Counted from the first letter of the stretch, positions 31,798 to 44,313 are shown. The stretch: 64,000 nt of DNA from Cryoendolithus antarcticus (GCA_002077065.1 NAJO01000016.1:620001-684000), one strand, 5' to 3'. The notes: generated by a model not told the origin, from the letters alone. A program made the numbers and translations.

Positions 31798-33854
31798 ATG
31801 CTCCTCCCTTTCCTCTTCCTCCATCATCTCACCCTCTGCCTCGCCGCATCCTCTCGCCAAGCATTCGATCCTTCCATCGAGTACAACGAGGCCATAGACA
31901 ATGGAACGTACGGCTACTATCCCGCCTACACGTTTGCCACGGAGCCAGAGATTACCTCACCCAAGACCAATTGGCTGCAGTGGGATCCTTCGTGCGATGA
32001 TGGACTGCTGTACTTCGTTACACCGCGTGGGTGGGGACTAGAAAGACCAGGACCGAGTATACTTGATTGGAAAGGCGAGCTGGTGTGGTTTGAGCATTTC
32101 GCGAATGAGTTTGGCGGGCAGGCGTATGACTTTATGGTGCAGACATATCTTGGGGAGGAGTTCTTGACTTTTTGGACGGGTGATGATCGGGTTAGGGGAC
32201 ATGGATCTGGAACATACTTTATGGTCAGTGACCCTGTGAAGGCGCAGTGGAGTAGAGATGCTTACAATGCGAGCAGCTGAACTCTTCATATGATGTGGTG
32301 CACGAGGTGAATGCTGCTGGCGAGCTTGCAGCGGATCTGCACGAGTTTCTCATCACGCCTGAGGGCAGCACTGCGCTGATGACGATATACCAGCCGTACC
32401 AGTTTGATGTGACATCCTTCCGGGAGTTCGACGTGCGAGAGAACCCGAAAGACGAGGATCCGAACTGGATTTGGGATTGCTTATTCCAGGAGATCGACAT
32501 CGCTACCAACGAGCTGCTGTTCCAGTGGCGCGCGTCGGACCATATCGATCTGAACGACACATACCACAATGTTTGGGGTACCGGTAATCGAGACGATCCA
32601 TTCGATTGGTACCATCTCAACAGCATTACGAAGGACGGGGCGGGCAACTATCTCTTGTCAGCGAGATATACCCACAGTATCACTTACGTGTCGGGTACGA
32701 CTGGTGATGTACTCTGGACTCTCGGCGGGAAGAACAACAACTTTATGGATCTGGGTGACGGATCCGCGATCAACTTCGCGTGGCAGCACGACGCGCGTTT
32801 TGTAGACCTGTATGCCTTCCCAGAGTCTTACACGCCTCCGAGGGAGCAGAAAGGCATCGAAACGCGCCTAGTGACGCTCTTCGATAATGCAGCCGAGGAC
32901 CAGAACTACGAATACGGCCTCGAATATTCTCGCGGCCTGCTCTTGGAACTCACATACCCGACTCCAAGTCCTGGCCGTCAAGCTCCAGCGCCGGGTACGG
33001 ATCTGCGCCATAAGCCATCGCAGACTCGCGAAGACGACGAGGACCTTGATATCAATGAATTGAAAGTCGAGCTTATCAACGGCACCTCGCCGTCTCACAC
33101 AGTCCGTGTGATCCAGTCCTTCATTCCGCCTGATGGTGTGCGCTCCTCATCGCAAGGCTCAATGCAAATCCTCCCACAGGAGTCCGGCTTCGACCCTCTG
33201 ATATTCGTCGGCTACGGTTTGAACGCAGTTTTCACCACATTCGCCTCCGACGGCACACCGTTGTGCAATGCCCACTACGGTGCCACAACTTCCTGGGAGC
33301 GCGGTGACATCCAAAGCTACCGCGCTTACAAGTTTCCTTGGATTGGCAGGCCGAGGTGGAGTCCGAAGATCGGAGTCAGTGATGACGATGTCGACGTCTT
33401 TGCATCTTGGAACGGCGCGACGGAGGTAGCGGAGTGGGTGCTCGAGGCTAGTGCGGAGAATGATGGCGACTGGGAGGAGGTCGCACGGCAGGACAAAGAC
33501 GGCTTCGAGGCCTTCTTCGAGTTGGCGGACTCTGAGACAGGGACGCTGCGGTTCTTGCGCATTGTTGCGCTCGATGTGGAAGGCGAGGTGCTGCCGAACG
33601 GGATCTCTGCGGTCCTCGACAGAGGCTACACGGCTTCCTTCTTTCCGGATGTCGTGGCGCAACAGATTCCGGAGAGGCTGTCGCAGGCGAGCTTCCAGAA
33701 GGTGTTCTGGTGCGTTGTCGCGATCGTGGCAGGATGCTATATTGCTTATGAAGCATATCGGAGGTATTTGGGATGGAAGCAAGGCCAGCCTGCGATCGGG
33801 GCGTGGAGGTGGAGGGGGAACGGATATCATTTGCTGAGCGACGTGACGGTGTGA
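31798..33854 (+). CDS. membrane-anchored arylsulfotransferase (ASST)-like protein
   Basis: Exons 31798-32223 and 32277-33854, intron 53 nt, 667 aa. It begins with a signal peptide (MLLPFLFLHHLTLCLAASS); an in-frame ATG 33 bases upstream would lengthen it slightly. The body matches the ASST/arylsulfotran_2 beta-propeller family of fungi: TPRGWGLERPGPSILDWKG, LVWFEHFANEFGGQAYDF, VHEVNAAGELAADLHEFLIT, DWYHLNSITKDGAGNYLLSA, TLGGKNNNF and NFAWQHDARFV, with the conserved His and Arg residues of the propeller centre. A C-terminal hydrophobic helix (VFWCVVAIVAGCYIAYEAY) and a short basic tail predict a type I membrane anchor with the enzyme domain outside the cytosol. Many N-glycosylation sequons fit this. 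Sulfate transfer from phenolic sulfates is the bacterial activity; fungal substrates are unknown. Confidence 0.88.
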
Positions 33855-34703
33855 CTATCCGTTCAACGCCATCGATGGAGCCACACCGGCTCCCGGACAC
33901 AAGGCACCGCAGGCCATGTTGGCGACGAGGAGGTCGAGATGCCGTTGTACGTGGCGGCCAGATATGACCGCGGTACGAGGAACGAGAATGCGACCAGAAG
34001 TCGCTCGAGGTCGGTCGCAGGCCGCGCCTCGTGACAAGGCAGTGTTTCGAGACGCTGGTACGTGCCAGCAGTAAGAGTTGAGTGCGCGTTCATGGCGTTG
34101 CGTCTAACATGTGGACGAGGCGTTCAGGGTGTCGAGTGAAGGGTCCTGGTTCGAACATATACCCGCGGCTAGAGGTTTTGCTTTGCGGTGATGAGCTCTA
34201 CGGCATGAGCATGTTGCGACCGCCGCAGCATATAGACTATACATACGAGTACATAGGAGAACCGAGAACATAATAGCATGAGTAGAAGAGACAACAGGAA
34301 CTGATAACCTGCGATCGAACAGGTCTATTGCTTGACTTACCTCAATTCACAAGATGAGTTTTGGAAGTCGCAGATTGAAGTGCAACAGTCGATGCGGCGC
34401 AGTTTGACCAAATGCCTCGCCTCGCAAAGTGGTGAAGGATTCCGTGGCCATCGTGTCTGATCACGCCATGCTCGTACATGCTGCACTCCAATTCAACATC
34501 AGCTCGGCGCCTGGGGCTTAAAGTCTGCCTTGCGACTTTGTGCCTGCTGAGCGCCTGGGAGGCACGTGCGGCGGCGACGTCACTGTCATGTCTCGACGCG
34601 ATGCAGCGCGTTGACTTTAACATTTCTGTGAACTGACAGGGACCCTGTCTGGAGCCGGAATACAGTGCCAGAAGTGCAGACTTCCCCACAGTAGCTTGCT
34701 GAG
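33855..34703. other. intergenic, nothing recognised
   Basis: 849 bp. A GGTTCGAA string near 34150 prompted a tRNA check; the flanking bases cannot form T and acceptor stems. No gene is called. Confidence 0.4.
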
Positions 34704-35699
34704 ATGAACGACTACGAAACCCAACGCGCTGCCAAAATTGCGAAGAACCAGGCACTACTGGCCGAACTCGACATCAAACCTCTGACAGCCAGGAAACCCG
34801 TCAAGTCAGATCGCAATGGCGAGCGTCAAGCCAAACGTCGAAAGATCGAATCCGCTCCCTCGAGAACTTCAGCCCGCATAGCCAGCGCTCCGATCAAGCC
34901 GGACTATAATGATGATGTACCGATCAAAACGGTTACCCTTCCCCGATCTGTGACCAAGAAGTCGAAGCGAGGCGCCCTAGGATCTGTCATTGTCGAAGAA
35001 CTTGAAGTCGAAGCCCTCGTCCCAGCCAAAGACATCGACGAGATCCGCGCTGGCTGGACATCCTGGACTCCCACAGCGCAACCGCCGACACGAGGTGACG
35101 ACGCTGTGTTCCACTTCGAAGATGACTTCGAGACGTTCACGCCGAACAAAAGTCCCGAGGAGATGCTCCGCTTAGGCGTCTTCGGAGGCTCCTACTTTCG
35201 CGCCTTGAAGTCGCGGAAACTTGGCGTTGTGGTGCAAGATGACTGGAAGGAATTACCGCCCTCCTGGACCGTAGGTCTGAACGTTTCGAAGTCTCTCACA
35301 TCCCCAGTCTACAATCCAGAGATCAATAAGAACGGAGTGCAATGCGGTCAATCGATCGAGGAATGGGAAGCAGCTGGCTGGATCTCCCACGAACATGACG
35401 TACGAGGGTGGTTTCAATGGTACTGTCGCTTCTTCCAGGGACGGCGGTGTGACGATGACGAGAGGCAGATTAGCCGGTGGAGGAAGTGTGTGGGCGTCAC
35501 GGGGAGGTTCCGGAGCGCGCTGTTGAAGCAGTATGGACGGGCTGGAGTGAGGACTGCGGAGGACTATGGTGATGAGGACGGGGATGAGGTTGATGGCGTA
35601 TTCGCGAGGGGTATCAGTCCGGTGGTTAGTCAGACTTGTTTGCATTGGGGCTGGGAGGTACGGCAGGGGGATTTGGACGGATTCTGGGCTACGACATAG
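34704..35699 (+). CDS. conserved fungal protein of unknown function
   Basis: Intronless, 331 aa, clear ATG and stop. The N-terminus (YETQRAAKIAKNQALLAELD) resembles the start of Cmr1/WDR76-type proteins and other fungal nuclear proteins, followed by a basic stretch (ERQAKRRKIE), a likely nuclear signal. The C-terminal 200 residues look folded and conserved: EEMLRLGVFGGSYFRALKSR, LPPSWTVGLNVSKSL, GQSIEEWEAAGWISHEHD, VRGWFQWYCRFFQGRRCDDD and RQISRWRKCVGVTGRF. I recall this WFQWYxRFFxGRRxxDDxRQxxRW block from unannotated proteins widespread in fungi, but no function. Nothing in the neighbours suggests a role. Confidence 0.85.
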   Translation: MNDYETQRAAKIAKNQALLAELDIKPLTARKPVKSDRNGERQAKRRKIESAPSRTSARIASAPIKPDYNDDVPIKTVTLPRSVTKKSKRGALGSVIVEELEVEALVPAKDIDEIRAGWTSWTPTAQPPTRGDDAVFHFEDDFETFTPNKSPEEMLRLGVFGGSYFRALKSRKLGVVVQDDWKELPPSWTVGLNVSKSLTSPVYNPEINKNGVQCGQSIEEWEAAGWISHEHDVRGWFQWYCRFFQGRRCDDDERQISRWRKCVGVTGRFRSALLKQYGRAGVRTAEDYGDEDGDEVDGVFARGISPVVSQTCLHWGWEVRQGDLDGFWATT

Positions 35700-35868
35700 C
35701 TAGGTGATTGTGTAGAAGGGGTTGATACTCAATGTATCGTGCATCTTGTTTCCGTTGACTATTGGTCGCAAGGCGGTGACATCACCGTGACTCGGTATTG
35801 GGTTTAACGCCGAGCACGTGATGCGCGGGTGAATCTTCCCCCCAGGGCGCTGTCCGTATCCATGCCGC

Positions 35869-37701
35869 TTAGCTACTCATACGCCGAGCTGTCGCTGCTC
35901 TGTACGCTACTCGCACCTTATGGACATCATCGAGACATCCCTGGAAATACGTGTCCGCAGTAGCGATCTCCTCGTCAGCATCGTAAGTAGTCAAGACGTA
36001 CGCGTCAGCATTGCATAGTGCTTGTAGGCGTACCGGCAGTCGTAGCACCGACACGATAGACACGTCCGCGAGAGACAACAGCGGGAGGATCGTGGAGGCC
36101 GCATTGCTGAAACTCGATGTCATGCTCGAGATGGTCTGGTCCACGTCTCGGAGGTTGCTATAGACACGTGACCGGAAGAGCTCGATCTCAAACGCGCGAG
36201 TCCATGCGTGTAGTCTGGCGTCTGCACCAGCGCTCTGCAAGCCCTCATCTTCTGCCACTGCACTCGATGCTCCGGTAAAGAGCTTCGATTCCTGAGCTGG
36301 TGCCGATGTATGATGAGCTTCGCCCCAGGTCTCCGCATTTCGAAACGGCTTCCGACATGTGCCTTCTGATCTGGACAAACTCGGGCGACTAGGTAGCCGT
36401 GTGTTAGCCAACTGAGCTGCAGCTCGGTGCGCACTCTCCGACATGGCAACAGCATCCTCAGTCGACTTCCTGTTCACCGACTTAGTACAATACATTGGCC
36501 CAGTGTATCAGGACTCACGTGGACATTATACTGTCGTACATCGACAGTATCTCGCTCACTATATCTAGCTGGCGGGCCATATCTGCGTTGTGGAGTGTCG
36601 TTTCCTGAACGGAGTCGGTGGAGCCATCTAAGCTTGCACTGAGTGACTCCTCGATCTCGGCGAAGATCAGCACGGTCTCGGTCAAAAGTGCGACCAAGTC
36701 AACCGCAGGTATTAGCGCTGCGCGCTTCTGCGTCATGGTAGACAGCAGCGACGCCGGAAGTACACGTCGGAGTAGTTTGCGGAACAAGTCGACAGCACAG
36801 TACAGTCCGCCGTGTCTCTGAAGCGGTGACCCTCGACCAAGTTCGACGAGGAACTTCGTGGAGAGCAGTATCAACCCCTGCGCTGCAGTTGAGACATTCA
36901 AGGGCCCAGTCAGGGATTCTATGTCTGCTTGAGATATTTGCACAGAGCCCTAGATAGGGCTTAGAGATAAGGATCATACAGAGCAGCACAGCCCTACTCA
37001 CCTCTACAGCGTAGCTGTTGAGGATGGAACCCAGGTGGACATGAGCTGATCCGCCGATTTCGATGTTCGAGTAGGTCAGATCAGGCAATTGCATGCTCGA
37101 TTCGTTACGTGGCCAGGGTACAGCACGAGATAAATCAGGCGAGCCTTCAGGCTCTGACTGGTCGCACTCCACTTCGAACTTCCTAGCCTGCGGTATGTGG
37201 AGTCCCGCCACTTCGTCAGCGAGAGGCAGCGAAACTCCAGTTTGTAGTGAATCTGCATGGCGAGGAAACGAGCCTTCGTTTCTGACCATCGCTACCTCAC
37301 GCTCGAGCAGCCCGTCGTCGACCCTATGGTCGTCCCCGATATTTCGGACTAGACGCGGGTAATTACCCCGACCGAAAGGGTTATACGTCGTATTATCCCC
37401 ATCGTTATTATTGTACCACGCTGACCGTCTCACGGCGCGTTTGATGGCATCTATGATCGGACGGGAGTCATTGTCCTCGTGATCTATTATAGATCTGTCG
37501 ATCCGACGGCACCACGTGCAAGACGTTTCTTAGTACTTACTACGACCGCAGTAGCGTTGGGGCTGGCCTCTATTGAAGCTAGGCTTCTTCTCGTGGGGAC
37601 ATCCGAGGTATTCACATTTGTCTAAGGCATCCAATGGATGAGTAATATCCTAGCGGCATGTTGTCTTTAAGACCTTACGCCGGCCGCACAGTTGTGCTAC
37701 A
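35869..37701 (-). CDS. multi-exon unknown protein with possible HET-s-type motif and helical C-terminus (5' end unresolved)
   Basis: Well-supported exons are 37002-37483, 36519-36949 and 35869-36469, all junctions in frame. Two further exons can be added upstream: 37541-37649 (intron 57 nt), encoding KCEYLGCPHEKKPSFNRG, a Cys/His-rich zinc-finger-like piece, and one ending at 37701 (FYFGAGN, intron 51 nt). Coding-like sequence continues to about 38130 but I found no ATG, so the start is open. YSNIEIGGSAHVHLGSILNS at about 37030-37075 resembles the xxGxAxVxLGN pattern of HET-s-related amyloid motifs. The C-terminal 340 residues are helical (LIPAVDLVALLTETVLIFAE, VDQTISSMTSSFSNAASTIL), recalling fungal STAND-associated N-terminal domains. 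A signalling or incompatibility role is inference; a decaying gene is possible. Confidence 0.5.
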
Positions 37702-38778
37702 TTTCCAGCGCCGAAGTAGAAAACCCGCTGGCTGCAATTCGGTGTACTGCAAACATCTAGACATCGAATGAGAACCTTGCGAAGGACAGTCGATTTACTA
37801 GCTAAGACCAAAATACCTACGCCGGTTACAGTAGGTGCTACGAGCACAACTAGTACCGCGACAATCCCGCCACGGACAGATCGCCATGGTCTGTACGAAG
37901 CTGTAAGATTCGATGACACAGTGATGAAAAACAGCGGTATGGTCTGATCAGGATCGAAGACAGTGTATCTAAGAAGTACGTAGGTGCACCGCAAAGGTGT
38001 AGCGACACCAAAGCGGGAGCAGCCAGGATGCCTAAGGCATCAGGCTGCAATTCGTTGAAGCGAAGGAGGTGAATCGTAACAGTAACACCTCTTTGATGCT
38101 CGATATCCGCAGCAAGCTCCAGAGCACCCGATACATTTTGGAGCAGCTAGATGATACAGCGCAAATTTACCATACCGTATGGTATTGACTTCAGAAGATG
38201 CGCCGCGCTTGAGGCTCTGAATCTGGAGCCTCGGAGTTCACGAAGGAGCACTTGGCGCGACAAGGTTGCGGCCGTCCCGCAGCGGGAGAGCCCGACGCAC
38301 TGTGCTGATCCCTGTCGTCCTGTTGAATGGTCCCACGTCACGAGAAGTTGTGCAGCTGATCGGAGTACTGATCAGTACCTCTTTGTCTACTACGACGTAC
38401 AGCTTTGATAGCGAGTAGAGTACCTCTAGCGACATTCGGTCTATGAGCTCCACCACCAGCAGTTCTGGCCCTCGCTGTCGGACGCACCGATTCATGTTTC
38501 TCACAGCCAGAGCTACACCTTCGAAGACTGCTACATTGACGGGGACTGAAGCGCATTACTGAATTTACATACTTGCAATCTAGCCGTACGCATAGTGGCG
38601 CATGTAGGGGATAGAACACGGCATACACTGCAGCAAAGGTCACTAGCCGGGACTCAAGGCAAAAGTGGGCAACGCCTGGGCCTGCATCAGAGCACATCCG
38701 AAATCATTTCCTCGCGCACACATTGCTATGTCAGGCACAGACAAGAGAAGCACATATATACCTTGAGCATCTGCGATC
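37702..38778. other. 1.1-kb region with coding-like minus-strand fragments
   Basis: The minus strand shows protein-like pieces: a hydrophobic segment (GGIVAVLVVLVAPTVTGVGI, about 37800-37870) and LLRFNELQPDALGILAAPAL (about 38000-38070), in different frames with no start codon located. They may be 5' exons of the gene at 35869 or remnants of another. A near-palindrome TACCATAC-C-GTATGGTA lies near 38168-38185. The right end is the promoter of the J-domain gene. Confidence 0.35.
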
Positions 38779-41700
38779 ATGCCGAAGGCTTACGATGTCA
38801 AGCATAACTATTGTGAGCCAACCTGCCAGTTCATACGGCGTCCACGTGCTGACACCTCCCCGCAGATGCCGACCTCGAGCTCGCACCGACCGCCACACTT
38901 GAAGAGGTGAAGAAGCAGTACCGCAAGCTCGCGCTATCATACCATCCAGATCGCAATCCTGGCAAGGTGGAAGAATGCATTCCGAAGTTTCAAGCCATAC
39001 AGGCTGCGCATGAGATTCTTGGAGATGCAGTACAGAAGACCAAGTATGACACAGACAGGCGGAAAGTCAGCTTGTACCCGGGACTTAGCACAAATGCTAC
39101 AGGCGGTGGCGCACCACGAGGCAACCCGTACGCAGCCACATCTGCATACCCACCTCCTCCAAGGAGGACACAGCCAAATCCTCCAAGTCCATATCCCAGT
39201 ACGCGTCCGCAGCCGAGCGCTGGCAGATCTGCTGGGGCTGACCGATTCTCGAGCTTCTCGACGCGACCGGCACCTACTGCAAAGCAGGCAGATACAGATG
39301 GTGGACGAGCCAACGCCTTCAGGGCTTGGCAAAACATGAACAATGCGCAACAACAATCTTCGTCCGCACCGGGCGTTCCACCTCGAGAATCCCAGCAGAA
39401 GCGTCCAGTGCCAGAGCGACCAATGCCGCCCCCACGACAAGATACGGCATTACCAGGAAGCTTCGCTCAAGCAAAAGGGCCACCTACTCCACCTGCAAGA
39501 CCTACGCATGGCGACCGAGCTGAAGATCGTCGCTCAGCATGGGCTGCATTCCAGAAAGCGGAGCCGAGCACGCCAGGTGTATCTCGAAGTGCGACCACGA
39601 GGGCGTCGAAGAAGGCAGGCTTCGACCCTAACGCGCCCGGTTCTGACGAGAGAGCCGCGCCTAACAGCTCACACTATGCACACCGTCATCGATCAGCAGA
39701 CTTCGGTCGGCCTGCACAAGTCCCTCCTCCTCCACCAGGTCCACCTCCATCAGGACCCACATCTCCAACATCTCCTCACGCACAGCGCCCGTTCGCAGAT
39801 CCTTTGAGACCGTTCAGGAGTATGACCATGGACGAGGATGTGCCTTATGCAGAAGCTAAACGCGAGCGCACGCCATACTCGTCATTCATTGGTGAGAAGA
39901 CTGACTTCTCTGGCGACATGCGTCGCTCTTACAGCACGCGCGATGCGACGAAGTTAGCTGCAGATGATAACGACCCTCGAGCTCGTAGTAGCAGCCCCCC
40001 CAGGCCATCGACTACTGGCCAGCCGAATAAAGGACCATCTAAGCCACACTTCAGTGTTGGCAGCAACACGTCAAGCGAAGTCAGCTCGGATGAAGGCGCA
40101 GCGTCGTCTCCTGCACAAGAGACAAATGACTCGGTACCACATAGAGATCGCCCGAAGAGGGTACCCACATCACCCAGTAGACGCTTCAATGGCGCTTCTA
40201 ATGCGGCATCATCGCCGCTGAACGGACCCGGACCTGGAAGCTCAGGCGCGCCGCCGCAAAAGAGCGCCTCTAATATGTACGTTGATGACGATTTCCTATC
40301 TCATACTTCTTCTGCGCGCTCTCAGTTCAGCTCGCGTGATTGGGTCCGATACATGTATGGCTCTGCTTCAACATGCGGAGCCGAGAAACGCAAGAGCTCT
40401 GTGCCACCATGGGCAGTACCGTCGACCGTCTCGCCAACATCACGCCTATCAGCTGGCAATCCGAAAGAGTTGTTAGTGAAGCCTTCGCATGAAGATCTGC
40501 TAGGCCTCCTGGCCAAGGATCCGCTGCTACGCACGGCCAGCGTTACTGAGCTGCGAGGGTATCATTTCCTGCGCGACAAGTTGCGAGTAGCATACGGAGC
40601 TCTGCCTGACATCCTGGACTTCGACGTGTTCCAGAAGCTCGTATCAAATGCGCAAGCCGGCCGCCTGACTGACGACACCGCTATTGATGATGCGATGCAA
40701 AAGATTCTTTCTTCGCTTACCCCCGCAAATACTGTAAAGATAGCACAATATGCTGATGATGCCTTTTCGCGGTGTAGATTTTCGTTCCCCGTCGATCACG
40801 CTACTTTCCAGCCAACGACCAATGGCAAGAGCCGAAGTGAGGAGAACATCAACACGAAGTTCTCGTCGGAAGGATGGGATGGGACGTTCTCGGGCACTGC
40901 AGACTACTTTGCAGCACCTCGGGGAACGGGCTCGAGGAAGGGATCACCACTTAGTAGGAATGGTCAGAAGCCGAGCACGCGGGCTGCGACTACACAGTAT
41001 CCGAGTTCGCCGGGTGTTGCGAGCAGCACTACGATGCCGCCGCCGCCACGACCTGCGGCGTCTGCGGCAGACGCGCCTAGGTCCGAGAATGGTGGCTTTA
41101 ACGGTGAGGTGAAGTTCAGTGCCGAGGAATGGCAGAAGACCTTTAGTGACTCTTCCTGGACTTGGCCTCCACCACCGCCGAAGCCACAGACAGGTGCGCC
41201 TGATGCGTCTTCACAAGCCAAGCGTCCAAACCGAAAGGGGAGTCGAGGTAATGCCAGAGGTGGCTCCGCAACAAACGGCGCAAAGCACCCTCAAAGCACG
41301 AGCGAGACCAATAACGGCAGTGCGAATGGCAGTGATGCCACAGAGCCCGCGCCAGTCCATATGGAGGAGCCAGAGCCGATGGACATCGACAACGATAACT
41401 CACCTACTACTGCAGCACCTACAACAGCGTCGCACACTCGCGAGCCACGTCTTGTCTCCGTCCCAGTCCCAGCGTGGCGAGAGGCAGCTCGTGGAGCTCA
41501 TGCAAATGGTCATCGCCGAAGCGTCTCGTCTGGCAGCCACGACCCGCCATTCAAGACTTCTCTCGACGACCTCGCGCACGTCGCCCCCTTCAATACATCT
41601 GCCTTCAACACACCGCTCACAGACCTCAATCACCTCGCCGCCAGCCTTCCATTCCCATCACAAGCTTCAATCACTCTGCCAACGAATCCGCAGAACCCAC

Positions 41701-42092
41701 AATCACTCAAGACGCCCGTCGTGCCCATGCCACCGAAAGCCCCTACCCGCCTTAGTAAAGCAACATGGCACCAGTTCTCCGCCAACTTCGCAGTCTACCT
41801 CCGCGCCTGGCATTCCTTCAACAACGCCATGCTCTCGCACTTCGCTGCTCGCGAGTCCCAGAACCAAGCTCGAATGAAAGGCGGCATGGCTTGGCTGGAG
41901 GCGAGTGGCGATACAGTTGGTGGAGGCGCGGGGGGCTGGGGCGAATTTTCGAAGGGCGTCAGGGAGGATCGTGTCGTGAGGGAGGTGTGGAATGTGGGCG
42001 TTGAGAGGTTTGGCGAGGCGGTGGGTGGGTTTGAGGAGTGTAGGGAGAAGGTGAGGAAGATTGGGGGCCTGGGGATGTTGGCTGAGAGGTGA
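38779..42092 (+). CDS. large J-domain (DnaJ/HSP40) protein with disordered body
   Basis: Exons 38779-38812 and 38866-42092, intron 53 nt, 1086 aa. The J domain occupies about residues 5-75: NYYADLELAPTATLEEVKKQ, YRKLALSYHPDRNPG with the essential HPD loop, and FQAIQAAHEILGDAVQKTKY. The intron splits helix I, and the 34-nt first exon supplies MPKAYDVKHNY. No Gly/Phe zinc-finger or C-terminal client-binding domain of class A/B follows, so it is class C. The body is long, Pro/Ser/Gln-rich and disordered, with repeated short blocks such as KFSSEGWDGTF and KFSAEEWQKTF. A conserved helical C-terminus (ATWHQFSANFAVYLRAWHSF to KGVREDRVVREVWNVG) ends it. It should stimulate an Hsp70 ATPase; the client is unknown. 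Confidence 0.9.
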
Positions 42093-42321
42093 GGATCTCC
42101 GCATATGATAGAGGTGGCAAGGATCTGCCATCCGTAATGGGAAACGAGATGGCTAAGCAAAAGTGCGCGCGCGGAGGTTGTGCTGTCCCTGCAGGGAGTT
42201 GCTTGATGTAGCGCGGGTTTGCATTGGGAAGCAAGGCGTTAGTTGAAAGTTACGGCATAGATACCACTCAGCATGTTGGCTCCGGAAGATAGTCAACAAG
42301 TATAGACTACATCACAATACC

Positions 42322-44313
42322 TCAATCTCCAAACCCCTCGAACCCAGCATCCCCTTCACTCTGCTCCGCTCGCATAGTCCTCTCCCTCACAACTCTGATC
42401 ATCTCCTGCAACTCCATCTCCTCCACCCTTTCGGTTTCAGTCATCTTACCGCTCCTCTCCTTCCCTCGCCGGACTTCCTTCTTCTCCCTCCTGCCCTCCC
42501 GTAGAGTTTTAGCGTCCTTCTTCGCGCTCCAAGCCCGCTCGCCTCTCCGCCTCAGATCCGCAGCCGCACCACCAGATTTCCCTGCACTACTGTGCTCCCC
42601 ACTAGCATACGAAGCATTGAGAGCAAGACGCTTAGCCTCTTTAGCCGGATTCGCATAAGCTAGCGCCTCAAGATCGAATCCCTCCGGCATCTCTAGCCCT
42701 AACGTCCGATCCTTCACCGCCTCTGGCAAGTTCCGTTTCAGTTCTGGCATTTTCGGCCACCTCAGCAATCCCCAAGCCTTCCCCACATCCGCCCAGTCGA
42801 TCTTCTTGATGCTGAAGAAGTCCGCGGGTAGAGTCTTGCTGTAAGCTTGCACCCAGCTGACGAAAGCTTTCTGTGCGCGATCGTAGAGTTCACGCTTCTG
42901 CATCACAGCTTCGCGGATCTTGGAGGTCATTGCTTCGGCTTCGCCATCTGAGATCGTGACGCTAGGGGCGTAAGGTTCGAGCTTCGTGCCTTGCACATCG
43001 AGGTACTTCATGTAGTCCTCCGCGTTGCTTTCATCGAAGATCGTGATGGCCATGCCGCGCTTGCCTGCTCGTCCAGAGCGCCCGCAGCGGTGGATGAAGT
43101 CTTTCGGCTGGCTGGGAAGGTCGAGTTGCACCACAAGATCGACGTCTGAGATATCTATGCCGCGTGCTAGTACGTCTGTCGTGAGTAGAATGGCGGGTTC
43201 GGAGGCGTCGCGAAAGCGTTGGAGGTTCTTGGCGCGGATGTCGGCTTTGTGGTCGCCGTGCATTGGGTAGACTGAGACGTTCAGCAGGGAGGGCAGGATG
43301 CGGTCCCAGTAATCTACACCTGCCCGGGTCGAGACGTAGACGATTGCTTTCTGAGCGCCGGATTGCTCGAGTATGCGTTTCAGTGTTGGGAGCTTGTGGC
43401 TGGCCTTGCAGGTCACGTAGCAGAGGCGAAGGCTCTCTGGTGTGCGTTTGTCGAGTGCGCCTGACTTACTTCGCACCTTAGCACTGATTTTGAATGGGTA
43501 GCGCATGCCTACCCGTACAAGTTCGTTGACGGCTTCTGACACGGATGCGCTGAACAGGCCTGTGCGACGCTCTTTCGGCACCATGTCGAGAATTTGTTGG
43601 AGATCGGCTAGGAAATTGGGATCTAGCAATCGATCTGCTTCGTCTAGTACCAGTAGATCGAACCAGTGACGTTTTAGCTGCACTCGACTCGACTGTAGCA
43701 CTTCCATTAGTCGCTTCGGGGTCGCGATAAGAACGTTCGGGTTCAGATCGGAGAAGGCTGCCAGATCCTCTTGTAGCTTCATTCGCCCGCCGATCAGTAG
43801 CTGAGGAATGACATATGGTCCTGATGGAAGTGGTGGAGGGGGCTCGGCGTCTTCGTCGTCACTCATGAGAGCATCTGCGGAATTGCCCTGCTTGGTTCTC
43901 AAGTACGCTGCTGAAGGCTGATGGAAGTCCAGTAACGCTCTCATAACATCGTAGATCTGTGATGCCAGTTCTTTGGTCGGTGCGACGACTATCGATCGAA
44001 TGTAGCCTTTCTTGTTCGGTTCTTCGAGTCGCAGTAGACGCTCGACTATAGGGATCAGAAAGCTGAGAGTCTTGCCACTTCCAGTCACTGCCTATGCGAA
44101 CGATCAGGACTTACTTCTCACAAGCAAACCGCTCCCACTCACTTCAACTACTAGATCCTTGTTGCCCATGAGGAGAGGTATGGCCATCGCCTGCACAGGC
44201 GTCGTCCGCGCAAAGCCGCTACTTTTCGCAAAGTCCAGGATCCACATTGACAACTCGGGCGTGAGAGCCTCGAAGGATTTGGGCTGCTTCTTGACGGCAT
44301 CATCGGTGGCCAT
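42322..44313 (-). CDS. SPB4: ATP-dependent RNA helicase Spb4 (DEAD box)
   Basis: Exons 44143-44313 and 42322-44091, intron 51 nt, 646 aa, close to the usual Spb4 length. Spb4 acts in the nucleolus on pre-60S particles, remodelling 25S rRNA during ribosome assembly. Motifs in order: [13 protein letters not shown] (F and Q-motif region), [31 protein letters not shown] (Walker A), APTKELASQ (Ia), [19 protein letters not shown] (DEAD), FSASVSEAV (III), [20 protein letters not shown] (IV), DVLARGIDI (V) and [13 protein letters not shown] (VI). The tail shows the Spb4/DDX55 extension [10 protein letters not shown] and KRLALNASY, then a Lys/Arg-rich end. Motif III reads SAS rather than the common SAT, as in other family members. 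It shares a 283-bp divergent promoter with the OPT transporter. Confidence 0.95.

Noticed and set aside
34130..34170. Possible tRNA T-loop (GGTTCGAA)
   Set aside because: Flanking bases do not pair into a T stem, and no acceptor or anticodon arm can be drawn.
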